64,000 nucleotides of DNA from Plantago major (lineage: Eukaryota; Streptophyta; Magnoliopsida; Lamiales; Plantaginaceae), in assembly GCA_026545765.1 (NCBI GenBank), contig CM048841.1:98165352-98229351 (forward strand), written 5' to 3'. Shown piece after piece: positions 37,140 through 50,080 of the stretch (the stretch's first letter is position 1; each line of letters begins with the position of its first letter). The notes beneath the pieces were generated by a model, which saw nothing but the letters and a program-made list of their open reading frames with translations, was not told the DNA's origin and did no database searches. The position numbers were made by a program, and so were the translations under genes.

Positions 37140-39035
37140 TTGTAAACTTGTATGCAGTATCCATTATACACTACGAGATTGCCATAGTTTTGCCCATTTA
37201 TTCAGTGCGATCAATTTTGACACGTGGGTATTCGCACGGTCGTTTTAACATGTTTAATCTAAATTCATGAAAAATAAATAGTGAAGTAGACATCGAAATA
37301 TGAATTTAAATTTGAATCGAGTGGAAACATGTAATACGCACATTTATAGCTCGGGAATTCGTTATCCTATGCTCCATAATTTTCCATAGATGTCTCATCG
37401 TATACTCCATGATTTCCTTACATGAAAAAAAAAAAAACTCACCACATAACAAACAATTAAAAATATTATTTTTACCATAAAATTACACATTTTCATTTTT
37501 TAACATTTAATTTGAATTTGTACCCAAAACTACGTGCTAACCTAATGTCTTAATTAAGTTTTCTGGAGTGGAGGGAGTAGTATATATAGAGTATAACTAA
37601 AGTACTCTTGTGAAAAATAAACTAAATTGACATTTAACTTGTATAAAACTTACTTCCCCTTGTTTACATTAGCGGGCAACTAGCCATTGTCAATCAAACA
37701 AATTTTACATCTTGGTAAGCGTAAAACCATTTTGTAAGAGACCAACTTTGTACTACTTTTTATAATATTAGATCAAATGCAATCGATTATTTTCGATTTA
37801 GATAGTTAAAAAAGATTTCCAATTACCAAGTCTTAATTACTTATGTCCAACATAATTGAGTTTCTCTAAATGTGTGGAACGCTACCAGGCATTAAATTGT
37901 TGATGATAGAAAGTAACACTGTAACAAACAGATTAGACATGTCAATTTTATTAGTATCACAAAAAAACCAGTTACATGTAATGTGGGTGCCGAATGTCCA
38001 GTTAATTTAACGAGTATATGGACCTTTAGAAAAGGACCACATTATATTGAATCATAATGTAATTAATGTACTAATAATTTATGTCTCGTTATATATGTTG
38101 CATCGACCATCATAAAATGTCCAAATCGAGTTAGCTATTTGTTGAACCGTTAACTGTATAATTAACAACACTTGATATTAAGTACACTGTACACATACTT
38201 GACAGCTACTGTAAGCTACAAATCTGTATTAGTGTCTATCACGGGTTGGGGTGATATAACATCTACACATACATTACGTACGTGATCGTCATGAACTTCT
38301 TTCGATAGCGGGTCTCCAATTTTAAGATGATTTACGCAAGAACTCTAAATCGACCAGAAAATACTCGAAAACAAGACACAGATGCATAAACTCCAAATCA
38401 GTAAACTTCTGATCATAGCACTAGAAGCTATCATCGGTTGCATTACTAATTACCAAATACTCGGGCAATCTTACTGATTTGTAAAGTAATTACCTAACCT
38501 TCATTTTTTTCGTTCGTTTCCACGTTATTTATCGACTTTTTTTGGTCATCGCTTTTCAACTTCGATTGAATAAATCTTAATAAGAATGAATGTAATTAAA
38601 TTATATTATGATACTTTTAAGGACTAAAGTTTCATAATATAATTTAATCAACATTTTACATTCATGCTTTAAGATCAGAATAAATAATTGAAAAAAAACA
38701 AAGTAATACGAATCTTATATAAATACAAACTATTGTGGTGTCTTTAAGATACTCTTGAGACTTTTACGGATCCATAAGGTGACCTTAATTTCATTTTACA
38801 GTTGGTTGTGCACTTGTGGTCTCCGTACAGAAACGCTAATTCTAAACACATTTACCCAGGGTACATGTAACTCAAATATCCATGTATGCATAAAATAGAA
38901 TTGAATAGTTACATTATTACAATATATTTATATGAAAATGCGGCCCAAGCTATTAAACGTAAAGTAATAAATCATAAATAATCATGACTAGAAGATGTTG
39001 ACTGATTGAATCCCGTTGATCATCACCGGCCCCTC
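37140..39035. other. Intergenic upstream of GDSL D, no gene seen
   Basis: AT-rich DNA with no coding signal. A lone Stowaway-like end (GGAGTGGAGGGAGTA) sits at 37565-37579 without a clear partner. Confidence 0.5.
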
Positions 39036-41395
39036 ACCCATTTGGATGTCGTGTTTACCCTTACCTCAGGGATTATACTTCTCACAAATTTGAGCCTCGA
39101 AGTCTTCCATGCTTATTCATTGGATATAACTCTCAATACAAGGGTTTCCGGTGACTCCATCTTGAATCCGGTCGAATTTTTATGACATGGCATGTCCAAT
39201 TTGATGACCGGCATTTTCCACTCAAGGATTATGTCATATCTCCATCCCAGCCTCAGCCCCAATTGGAATTTAGTGGGTTTCAGGAGCCCATTTGTGTTCC
39301 TGCTTCTTCACATCCCACTCCATCTCCATCTACAACACCATCGACTTCCTGCTCTATCACACCTTGTCCAGCTTGTTTGAACCCGACTACACCTCTTCCA
39401 CAAGCTGTCCAACCATCTGAGGCCCATGATTAACATGAACCATCAACTCCAGTACACTCCTCTCCTCACCCTGTTTCGCCTTCAAGCCCTATTACATCCG
39501 TTCCAGCTGATACCTCTCCTAGCCCACCACCTGTGCTTCGTCGTACTCGTCCTCCTCCTGAAGAACATCATATGGTTACTCGAGGCAAGTTAGGCATCTT
39601 CAAAATAAAATACCCAGGCCTTCTCCACTCCATCTCCAAAAATGGATTAATCTCAGCCCTTCTTACCTCTGTTGAACCACATGGCTTTAAATCTGCCTCC
39701 AAATCACCCAAGTGGGTCCGTGCTATGGATGAAGAAATTCATGCTCTTCGCCAGAATGATACTTGGGAGCTCGTTCCTCGACCTTCCCATGGTAATGTCA
39801 TTGGGCTAAATGGGTCTTTCGCACAAAATATCTTGCTGATGGTTCTATTGATCGGTACAAGGCTCGTCTTGTGGCTCAGGGGTTTACACAGGTACCTGGT
39901 TTTGATTACCACTCCACTTTTAGTCCTGTCGTCAAGGCTTCCACAGTTCGTGTCGTCTTATCAATTGTTGTGATGCGTGATTGGTCTCTCCACCAGATAG
40001 ACATAAAAAATGCTTTCTTGAATGGTTTTTTGAATGAGACTGTCTATATGGAGCAACCGCCAGGATACACCGACACTCGTTTCCCCTCTCATGTATGTCG
40101 CCTTAAAAAGGCCCTATATGGACTGAAACAGATGCCTCGTGCATGGTTTCAAGGACTCAGTGAGTTTCTTTTGACACTTGGTTTTGCATGTAGTCGGGCT
40201 GATCCCTCGTTATTTGTTTATACACATGGTTCCTCGCTTCTATATCTTCTCGTATATGTGGATGATATCATTTTGACAGGCAATAATGATCTTCTTGTTT
40301 GCCGATTTATATCTACTATTAATGCCACATTTGCTACTAAAGATTTGGGAAAACTTAGTTATTTTCTGGGATTAGAAGTCACCTACACCGCCAATGGCTT
40401 GTTTCTTAGCCAAGCAAAATATGCCGCTAATCTTCTTGTTCGGGCCAATCTCCATGAAAGCAAACCTGTTGCTACTCCTATGGCATCTGGACAACAATTT
40501 ATCCGTGATGGCAACTCTTTTTCGGATGCTACTCTTTATCGCTCCTTTGTTGGTGCACTTCAGTATCTTACCGTTACGCGTCCAGACATCTCTTATGCAG
40601 TTAATACTGTTAGTCAATTCATGCAAGCACCTACCGATGACCATTTCATGGCTGTTAAGCGTATTTTACGCTATGTCAAGGGAACCACCCAGTATGGCAT
40701 ATCATTCACTCGGTCCTCTCCTGAATTATGGCTTATTCTGATGCCGACTGGGCAGCTTGTCTTGACACTCGTCGTTCCACTTCTGGATATTCCATTTTTC
40801 TTGGATCTAATTTGGTTTTGTGGAGCTCCAAGAAACAGCCCACCGTTTCTCGTTCGAGTTGTGAGTCGGAATATCGTGCCCTTGCAAACGCTACTGCCGA
40901 CATTATTTGGCACACTCACTTACTTTGTGACTTGTATGTTTCTACATCTTATGTCCCTCTGTTATTATGTGATAACAAAGGGCCATTTTTATTAGTGATA
41001 ATCCCGTGTCACACAAACGAGCCAAACATATTGACCTTGATTATCACTTTACTCGAGAACTTGTCACAGCAGGTCGTTTACGCACACAATTTGTTCTTAC
41101 ACATCTCAACATTGCTGACATTTTCACCAAGGCATTGGACAATCCTCTGTTCACATTCTTCCGATCCAAGCTTTGCGTCTCATCAAATCCCACGCATCGC
41201 TTGAGGGGCGGTATTGAAGATATTCGAGAAGATCCCGAAGATATTCGAGAATCATCTTCATAGTTTGTCTTATGGAATTTACTTTGTTTTGTAAATATTT
41301 TCCTTATCATAACTTGTACAATCTCCTATAAATATAATAGAAACAAAGCCACGAGGATTGTGTGGTGAAATCAATTTCCTTCAAAAGTGAACCTT
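39036..41395 (+). mobile_element. Ty1/copia retrotransposon remnant, 5'-truncated
   Basis: The sequence begins in the C-terminal part of integrase (FEPRSLPCLFIGYNSQYKGF, then MTWHVQFDDRHFPLKDY). Reverse transcriptase follows: KSPKWVRAMDEEIHALRQND, RYKARLVAQGFTQVPGFDY, IKNAFLNG, LYGLKQMPRAWF and the catalytic LLVYVDDIILTG near 40250. RNase H is present (DADWAACLDTRRSTSGYS, SSCESEYRALANA, RAKHIDLDYHFTRE). At least two in-frame stops (39152, 39431) and three frameshifts (about 39803, 40728, 40975) disable it. The polypurine tract TTGAGGGGCGG at 41201-41211 is followed by a probable 3' LTR of about 180 bp. No gag, protease, integrase core or 5' LTR lies upstream, so the 5' part was lost. Confidence 0.9.
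41211..41395 (+). repeat. Probable 3' LTR of the copia remnant
   Basis: Starts after the polypurine tract with TATTGAAGATATTCGAGAAG, a decayed TG start, and contains CCTATAAATATAATAG as a promoter-like motif. The right edge is estimated because no partner LTR exists in the window. Confidence 0.5.
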
Positions 41396-41993
41396 GTCCT
41401 CAAGGTTCTCTTCAACCAACTGGAATTTAACTACTACTTCCACTCCTCGAGCGTAAGCTTTTGTATGTCTTATTTATCATGATCGCCATCTCTACCTGCT
41501 CAGGTACCGCCTGTGCGGTACCAGTGCTTCTCCCTACCTCGGCTCGTTTCCCTTTTTTAGTTTTATCTTCTTCTTTTCCTAAAAGTTCTTTCTTGCAAAT
41601 TCTCTACATGTGTAATTTTGGTTTATCCATCAACATTCACCACATCTATAATCTATACGTATTCACTCCGTCTCAAAGAAACTGTTCACTTTTACCATTT
41701 TAAGCTGTCCACTTTCATTTAATTCATTATCATTTTATAAGACTCTACTCTTTACGTGTTAAATAGTAAATTGGGCAACTTATATGTACACATGTCCCTT
41801 ATTAATGCTTGATCTGTGAAATTGTTTGCTTCACAAATTTGAACTAGCTACAGACCAAAGAGACAAAGGGGGGAAAAACTTGTTACATGAAAAATAAACA
41901 ATTGAGTAATTAAAAACACAGTAAATGATTGACAATTGTAATCAATTGATCACTTCACGGAACTTGGCTTTGGCTCCATAACATCATGGGTGA
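41396..41993. other. Spacer between copia remnant and GDSL E
   Basis: No gene seen. A weak Stowaway-like half terminus (CACTCCGTCTCAAAGAAACTG) occurs near 41664 without a recognised partner. Confidence 0.45.
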
Positions 41994-44582
41994 TTAGATG
42001 AAATCACTGATGTACTTATTGATAATTGAATCCACAAGCACTTGGTATCCTTTCTGCGTAGGATGATAGCTATCCCAGAAAACATACTTAGAATCATCCG
42101 GACATGTTTCACTATATTTGTTGCACAATATCACCACTTCAATGTTCCCAGTTCCACAACATCCTCTCTCACTAACCTCAAAACCTGCACAACCATTTAT
42201 ACTTTGTTTACCATAATACTTGCAATTACAAAGCATTTTTTTCAAGAAAACAAAGTTAATTACCATAATTTTTTGGTCTTTGGATGATATCAAGAAGAGG
42301 GTTATAAATGTCAATGTACACCACTTTTGATTTAGGCAATTTTTGAGGGAGAGAGTTCAAGGTACTTGTGAGCTTGGCATTAAGCAATTGTGATGCCTGG
42401 TTACGATCCTCTACGCATGCTCTAGCTGGACCGCCAGCCAGGGTTCGCTGAGATGGCAAACATCCAATTGGTGGGATCCCGAAAACACCTATTCTTCTTG
42501 CCCCGAGCTTGTATAAATCCTAATAAAATCATAAAGTTATGCTCAAGTAATTATTCGGGCATATTCTTGTTTTTGTTACGGTTTATAAATTGTGGGGTAC
42601 AACGCGCATGTATTAAAGCATAATGAACAATAGATAATACCTGTATAAAATTGGAAGCAGAACCAACAACAAGATCTGAATACGAAGAGATATCATATTG
42701 TGCCTTTCGGATGCCTATGGTGTAGTACGTGTTGGCAAGATCATCACTTCCCGCCACTACAAAGTATAAACTATTGCTTAATATGAAGTTTGCATGATCT
42801 TCCCCCACGGCGCTTTTCAGCTTTCCTAAATATTCTCTGAAATGTCCCAATTGGTCGGACAACGGTATAACAGACTGCAATTTGTTGTCCCCGAATTGTA
42901 AGTAAATTCAACATATAACTCAAAATCGGAATTTTAATTCATACTCAGTATTAAATTTATACCGCTATAGAAGATGTTTGTGAGTCATATCCGCATCCAC
43001 CTGAAGCAAAGCTAACCCCTTTGACTAGGTCTTCAACTTTCAAATTTGAATCCAAATAGGCTGGTATCAACTCTCCAATACCGAGTTGTTCAGCTATCAT
43101 CGAAAATCCAAGGAGTGAGCTAAATATGCAACTTGTTCTCATGAATGTGACATTTTTATGATCCAAATCAGACAATATGATCATATATACTAGTGTTACG
43201 TACATGTGTAGTCCAAACTCCAAAGTAGCCACGAGGATAATCTATTAGTTTTCGGATCGTTAAAAAACTACAGCGTTATTGGAAAAAAAATCCATCATAT
43301 AATAGTGAGAATGTTTTATGGATTATCAGTTCATGGCACAAGAGTCCACGAGAGAAGTCACTTGATCAATTATGCTGGGTCCAGTTTGTGGTGGATTGAT
43401 GTGATGACATTTAAGTGCCAGGGCAGCAAAATGCCCAAAATGATTCTGTTACACCCACACAAGAAATGGAATATAGGAGGATAAATAAGGGGGCTTTTAT
43501 TTTGCTGAATAGATTATTCTTTAGCTAATTTACATTCTATATAATTATTAAGGAGATTTATTATTTTTTTCCTCATTTTTTTTTATTACAAACTTTTACG
43601 AGATACCTTCTCGTTAAGTATGATATAATTAATTGTAAATATAGCATGCTTAATTTAAAACATTGTGTGTTTAACACGTATGCATCAATCTAGCACATGT
43701 ACTAACATGTACAGTGTCTAAACATGTTAAATTACCGTTAAATTAATCCCGTATCTCTAATCTCTCACAAAAGCTGGTCATATTTCTTATATATATGGAA
43801 CTTGTAAATGTTGAGAATTTACACTCATGGCAAAGTTTCTAATGTTTGGCTCAAGTGATAAAGAAAGATGTCACTTGGAGAGTCGTCCATCAAAAAGTCC
43901 AACTGATAATTAGTCTCGCCTCTCCGAACCCTTTTTACCATTTTTCTTCTCTTACTTCTTACGACACATAAATATCTATAATAGCACCATTCAACCATTA
44001 TAGCGGTCAATTTACAAATCAAACAATGTATTGTGACCTCACTCTAAATGTTAACTTCTACTAGCCATTTCAACCTCATATATTCTTAATCAATAAATGG
44101 AAACTTGTATAGATAAATTTTTATTATCTAATTTTCTTGAAAGAACCATCATTGAAATTTGCCTCTAAAATGTACGCCAAAAACTTAAACAATAAAGAAG
44201 TATATAAAAATAATTTGGACATACACCCTACATTGAAACTTAATTCCGTCTCCATATATATAAATTAACACAAGTATATAATATATGTGCTCGTGGATTT
44301 AGAGATTATATACGTACCAATCAAATCTGCAGGTGTCTTGCCATTGCAGAACCTCCCGGTCGGCTTTCCGCCTTGAAAATCCTTGCCGTAAGGCGGAAAA
44401 TCGCACTTGACCAACGTCTTGATCGCATTGTTGTTTCCTTGGTCGACAATGGAGTCACCAAAGAAGTAAACTGCAGGAATTGTCATATTCTTTGGCAGCT
44501 GTATCACCCCTTCACTTGCCATGAACATAAGGGAGACTAGAAACCCAAAAATCGGAACTTTCAGTGAATTGCAGAGCTGCAT
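41994..44582 (-). CDS. GDSL esterase/lipase, EXL type (copy E), five exons, long intron 1
   Basis: Exons (minus): 44582-44318, 43093-42963, 42874-42641, 42519-42264, 42184-41994; phases agree, 358 residues. Signal peptide at 1-23 ([11 protein letters not shown]). Block [15 protein letters not shown] (Ser44), block [15 protein letters not shown], block [23 protein letters not shown], and block [13 protein letters not shown]. Exon lengths equal those of the other copies except exon 1. Sequence is more diverged ([27 protein letters not shown]), and the promoter lacks the block shared by A, C and D, so E is the oldest branch or an independent member. Intron 1 is 1.22 kb against about 0.4 kb in the others, with no identifiable element inside. 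Confidence 0.91.
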
Positions 44583-44678
44583 TTCTCTTCAGTATATATG
44601 ATGATACTGAAGGATGTTAATTTGTTCGATCTTCAATTGTATAACTTGTTGTGTTGAGTACCGCAACGTGTATACGAC

Positions 44679-44685
44679 ATTTATA
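44679..44685 (-). promoter_or_regulatory. TATA box of GDSL E
   Basis: CTATAAAT on the minus strand about 100 bp before the ATG. Confidence 0.5.
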
Positions 44686-45099
44686 GGTATACAGATGGTG
44701 CTATCGAGCTAATTAAATATTACAATGATTGTTTTGCTACTTTTTCATACATTATATTCTATATTAGATTCTGCATGCTTCAATAAATTTTTTGAGGGAA
44801 AGGAAAGGAAATTGGAAAATAGATTCGAAGTGTTTGGGTACAAACTGGAATTAAGTTTTCTCAGTTTCAGTTGAATTTTTTGTACACAAAAACGAATTGA
44901 GTTCTAAAACTCAATTTCTATTTGTAACCAAACATTCCAATTGATTTTCCCATATATGCTTCAACGGAAATTTAATTTGAAAAGTTAAAAAGAAAATGGA
45001 TGACTGGAAATTGGTAAGGCAACTGAAATATGAGACCGAAAAGGTAACTGGTTTGGAAGGTGTGTTTGGTAAATCAACTAATAATAAACCTTACAATTA

Positions 45100-45369
45100 C
45101 TCCCTCCGTTCGAAAGAAATTTTTCCATTTTACTATTCTGCAATCAATTGTCTTTAACTTTGACAGCACATTACTCTTAAACTATAATAGTAAATAATTT
45201 AATAAAATCATATAATGAAAATTTAATTATTAAATTTTATTATTAAATTTTTATTATATGATTTAATTAAATTATTTACTATTATAGTTTAAGAGTAATT
45301 CGCGATCAAAGTCGAAGACAGTTGACCGGTTAAAGTCAAAATGGAAAAATTTCTTTGGAACGGAGGGAG
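45100..45369. mobile_element. Stowaway MITE with near-complete fold-back
   Basis: 270 bp bounded by TA and by inverted ends CTCCCTCCGTTCGAAAGAAA and TTTCTTTGGAACGGAGGGAG. The inverted similarity runs almost to the centre: TTACTCTTAAACTATAATAG at 45171-45190 is mirrored at 45280-45299. Transcribed, it would form a hairpin of roughly 130 bp arms. Confidence 0.92.
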
Positions 45370-45371
45370 TA

Positions 45372-45848
45372 CGTTACATGAAATAGCTTATTATTTAACG
45401 ATATTTACATTTACTATCCAATGTGGATTTAAATAAATATTAAAAGCCATCAAAAGTTCATGAAGCTTTGAGGATTAATGATGTATTATTGAGTGATAGG
45501 ACTGAAAAAAGAATGAGAGGTGTGTAGTAATTAAGCAAGGTAAGTAATACTATATAGATTATCTTATTCAATACAACCTCATGCTGCCATGCATAAAAGG
45601 CTAAGCAGTAAAAAAAAGCTACCCTTGCTTCATATTTTCCTTGAGATAAAGTTACCTTCGTTATAATTCATGTGTCTCACTAGCCTTAAATATATACTAT
45701 AAGATGCGGTGAATTTAATGCGTTTTATGGTTACCTTTTAGTACCAAATTTGGCATACTATGTGTTTATGGTGATTCTTTACAATATTGGGGTAAAGCTC
45801 GAATGCAAACAGGGAAAATTCCACCTCAAGGGTGCTTTATATCTCTTA
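45372..45848. other. Intergenic, no gene seen
   Basis: AT-rich sequence between two MITEs; nothing recognised. Confidence 0.45.
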
Positions 45849-45949
45849 GGCTCTGTTCTCTTCAACTGAAAACTCATTCGATTCGATTCGATGCTACTTA
45901 TATTTTATACTACAATTGATTCGATTCCGATTCGATTGAAAAAAGAGCC
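45849..45949. mobile_element. Tourist-like MITE with GATTC repeats
   Basis: 101 bp starting GGCTCTGTTCTCTTCAACTG and ending GATTGAAAAAAGAGCC, flanked by TTA on each side (45846-45848 and 45950-45952). TIR type and a TTA duplication fit PIF/Harbinger (Tourist). The subterminal parts are built of ATTCG/GATTC pentamers that pair with each other. Confidence 0.75.
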
Positions 45950-45952
45950 TTA

Positions 45953-46821
45953 CTGTAGTTGTGGGCAAGTGTGGGGTGCTACATACCAGACTGTCTGATT
46001 AAGAAATCCTCAACGTGTATATGGTTTTCAAGTTGAATAAGAACTCGTTCAATGATTGATCAGTCAAGTTTTGATATGACTTGATCTGATGTACTCATCA
46101 ATTTAAGACCCGATAAATTGTAGAGGTAATGTTACGTACTACGATTTATTCATATCTTCTTTTCCATTTCTTCTTTCTTTCTTTTTCTTCAAGTAGCTCG
46201 ATCTCAGAGTTATATTAATTACAGACTTAATTTGGTATGAATGCGTGTTGGTATGGTTGGTTTGGAAGAATGACATTTTGCTAAATAGTGGCACAAGATT
46301 AAGGTTGGTGGACTACCTTTGCCACATAATTAAGCACTTGATGTGCGTGATTCACTGCACTATGGATAACATAATTAATTATTCATCTCTACCTGCAGAT
46401 TATAAATATATATGGAATAATTAATCATGTATTAAGGGCTGATTCAGATTATGATATACACAAATTACAAATGAAAATCTAACGTGTATTGATATCATGC
46501 TACACATGAGAAGCAAATCTATCTATGATTGCTAAACTTGTGGTCATAATCAGATTAAGGAGCTGTTCGGTAAGCTAACCAGACATAAATCAGCTTTTAA
46601 ACTTGTCATTATTTTATTAAACCTGGCCTCTACCAGTCAGTCATGTTGATCAGTGGTCATAAGGTTTACACGTTTTGTCATTATAGAAGTTAAATTGTTC
46701 TAATTCATTCCAAAGTTTTATACGGGTGTAATGTGTACACTAACTTATAAGCTAGTTAATTTATAAACTGAATGAGAAGATTGAACTTTTTAATTAAAAT
46801 AATAATGTTATCTGGGTGATT
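45953..46821. other. Intergenic, no gene seen
   Basis: No coding signal or recognised repeat. Confidence 0.45.
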
Positions 46822-46917
46822 AGGTATCTGTTTTTTTCAACTGAAAACTCATTCGATTCGATTCGATTAATTCAAATTTCGCCTTGATTCATTTGCCTTC
46901 GCTCATTCATTAAATTC

Positions 46918-46949
46918 ATATTATTATTATTATTATTGTTGTTGTTGTT

Positions 46950-47004
<55 letters not shown>

Positions 47005-47011
47005 ATATTAT
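46918..47011. repeat. Compound trinucleotide microsatellite
   Basis: Runs of ATT, then GTT, then about 13 AAT units, then ATT again. The outer ATT and inner AAT tracts can pair into a hairpin. Confidence 0.9.
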
Positions 47012-47729
47012 TTTATCATTTATTTACACAATGCGATCTTTTATGGCGAAAATAAGAAAATTTATCCAATTGAGTTATTTTCAACTTTCTTTCTTTCTTT
47101 CTTTTAATAATGACTTAATAGATCAATGAAATAAAGAGATAGCTAATTCTGAACTAACAAAAATCTACATGTTCAAAAACTCCAAAACAAGTTAAACCAA
47201 ACCAAAAATCGGACCAAACTTTATAAAAATAATATTATATATCACAAATATTGAAAATGGCATTTATTCCTCTATATTATCTTCCTGCCTATATTATCTT
47301 CCTGCATTTATATTCTCGGAATAGGCGCCAAATTCTCAATGTCATCGCCATGCACTCGCTCATCGCTTTTCCTTGTCGGGTTCAATAAATCATTATCCAC
47401 TCCACCTTGACATTGATATCATGTTGCAAAACCAGTATTTCAAGTTTACACGCGATAAAATTATGCAGAGTGAAGGTAGCAACAATCACGTATATTTGAT
47501 ATGTGTCTTCCATTTGAGGCATCGTATAAAGTACCTTCCACGCGGTTGGTTTTAAAGTTTGTTATACAATAATAAATAAAAATGTAAAATGACAGAAAAA
47601 AGAGTAGAAGAATGTGAAAGATTTAATAAAATAATATATTTTTTAATTGTGATTATATATACCATCATATAATTGTTATTATTATTACACAATAATTTCT
47701 TGATTCGATTAGTTTGATTCAGTTCGATT

Positions 47730-47806
47730 TGATTCGATTCGATTCGATTCCATTGATTCGATTCGATTCGATTCGATTCGATTCCATTCGATTCGATTCG
47801 ATTCGA
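47730..47806. repeat. GATTC pentanucleotide microsatellite
   Basis: About 14 units of GATTC/ATTCG with two CATT interruptions. Same pentamer as in the Tourist-like elements at 45849 and near 55180. Confidence 0.9.
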
Positions 47807-47833
47807 TAAATTTGATTTGAAAAAACGAGGCTA

Positions 47834-48873
47834 GTTGAGTTTATAAATATTTCATATAGCTAGTTTTTTAAACTGATTGTGGTTGAATTCTTAAAAATAA
47901 AGTTGCACCTCGTTTGTATAATATTATCAACTTCTTTAAACACGGTTATTGTTGTAAATTCTGGCAAATAAGATCCTATCTTACATTATTATGAGATGAG
48001 ATGTTAACAGGACTTAGACTAGACAACCAACAGCATTTATGCTGCTACCTGCAAACTCCCAAACCAACAATCCGGTCTTCACCTAGCACATACTACTTAT
48101 TTTTCCCCACCTTCAATAATATCCATATTAGTATATGATAATATATGTGGTTATGATCCTTCTCATTGGACCCTTTAATTATTTATTTACATCATGGAAG
48201 TATCAATTAGAAATTGGATTAAAGTATTGTCACCATTGACTCACCAAGACCATAGTAATAATGGTTTATTTTGGTTGATTTTGAGCATGAACAATTTTGA
48301 AATTAAACCCAAAAAAAAAATAAAAAATTATGTTATGAGAGTACAATTCATGAACCTTTTTAATATATTTTTATTGAATAATTTGGTGTTGCAATTTAGG
48401 ATTATTTGTTCTTTGTTTCCAACTCAAATTATTCTTTCATGACTTTTATCTTAACCTACCTTTTGGTTTTTATTTCTGAGGTAAATTTATTCATTGTTTC
48501 ACAAAACAATTCAAACAGAAGTTGGAATATGAATTGGATCCATCTCAATTAGTAGGTTCTTGGGCTTGAATGCATCTTGGGTCCATCTATATTATAGTTA
48601 AATTACAGGATGATACGGACCGAGCCCATTCATTACAAGAAACAGGCCGGTACCCAATAAGGCCAATTTACTAACGTTACCTAGGCAGCCCATATTATAT
48701 AGGAACAAACATCAGACCAATAGCATTTGATTTTGATTATTAATAAAGCTAAATTTATGTTGTAGTTGGTGATGAAATTAAGAGTGGAATACTAAAGATT
48801 GTAGTTGATGCTTCAAGCACAAACTGTCGAGTTGCGGTTTTATCATTTTGGAAGCGTTCTTCGGGCAATTATT
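47834..48873. other. Intergenic, no gene seen
   Basis: No gene recognised; the open frame at 48194-48442 is AT-rich noise. Confidence 0.45.
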
Positions 48874-50080
48874 CGATTTTCAGGTCGGCTTCGTACCGAT
48901 CTGAATATAGGTATCTGTTAGATGTTCGCCATGTGGCATTAATTCAATTTGATCCATTGATTTTGGTTCGAAGTCATTTTATCTATAATCTCATGTACGA
49001 TAGATTATAAATTAATCTTTTAATAATTAAAAATCTTTAAAAAAATATAAGTTGACTATAATACCCTTATAATATAATTACTTTTTTTAATATCATATTA
49101 TATAATAATAATTTCAAATTTATAAAATCACATATATAATCTTAATTAATAACAAATAAAATTAATACTATTCTATCATTAAATAGAACGTTAAATCAAA
49201 ACATTAAAGTTCATACATTTGAAGAACCCTAATTCACCATTAACAACCGATCTCCGCACATACATGGATTCCACATCGTGCATATCAAACCAAATTTCTC
49301 CAGCTTGCTTACGAACTTGGAGAACTACCCTATTAATGTCAATGAAGTCTTTCTGTTTAAATTTCTCCAGCTTGCTTTCTGTTTCAAATCCCGACAGTTT
49401 GCAAGAAATTCAAGTCACTAGGCCTTCCTTCCTCTTCATTTTCTCCAAACATATAACATTATTAATGTTTGATTAATTAATTAACTATCCAATTAATTAC
49501 GCTATTGTCTTATTTTGCTATCTCAACTGTGTTGGTGACGAACAAGACCATGGCGAAATCGAAATTTGAGTTCTGACGTTAGACGATGAGAAGAATCATT
49601 AATTCAAATTCTTTTTATGTTTCATATAAATATAGGGTTGAAAAATTTTACTTCAAATTAAATTTAGTTTAGTGAATTTTATTTATTAATTTGAATAAGG
49701 GTATAGTTGTACATTCATATTTAGCTATTTCAAAGTAGTATAATAATTCACAAAGTTTCACTGAGTTTATAATTCAATTTAAATCTCATCCGTTGATCTT
49801 ACTTATTCAATTTGAATCTGATACGTACATGTATCATTGTTTAAGTAGAAGGTGCAAGGTTCGAATCCCATTTGCGTAAGTTTATCCATTTTATTTATTA
49901 TTTTTAAATGTTTTCGAAAATCACAGGGTCATTGGTTTATATAAAAAACCTTAACACACGTAATGTGTTACGTAAATGCTAGTAAAATATAATCAGTATA
50001 ATATAATTGGTAAGATCGTACTTAACGATCATCTAACGGAGACCTGTGTACAGGTCGGTACGAAGTCGACCTGAAATTAG
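48874..50080. mobile_element. 1.2 kb element with inverted termini, class unknown
   Basis: Left arm (48874-48928) reads TTTTCAGGTCGGCTTCGTAC and on to TATCTGTTAGATG; the right arm (50027-50080) contains its inverse, CATCTAACGGAGACC and GGTACGAAGTCGACCTGAAA. About 80 percent of a 55-base arm matches by eye. The interior is AT-rich, without transposase, and has a Pol III B-box-like GGTTCGAATCC at 49859. No clean target duplication was found. A non-autonomous TIR transposon is the simplest reading. Confidence 0.6.

Larger units (their letters stand above)
46822..47833. mobile_element. Possible larger relative of the Tourist-like MITE
   Basis: The left part (TTTTTTTCAACTGAAAACTC followed by ATTCG pentamers, about 46834-46868) repeats the left end of the element at 45849. 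At 47730-47827 comes a long run of GATTC pentamers, then TTTGATTTGAAAAAACGAGGC, similar to the right end. About 1 kb of AT-rich and microsatellite DNA lies between. Termini are imperfect and no clean target duplication is visible, so this is tentative. Confidence 0.4.

Noticed and set aside
37380-37580. Stowaway MITE ending at GGAGTGGAGGGAGTA
   Set aside because: No matching inverted end with a TA duplication could be found on the other side; at most a solo terminus.
49850-49880. SINE or tRNA pseudogene because of GGTTCGAATCC
   Set aside because: Only a B-box-like motif is present; no A box or cloverleaf upstream, and no poly-A or T tail.
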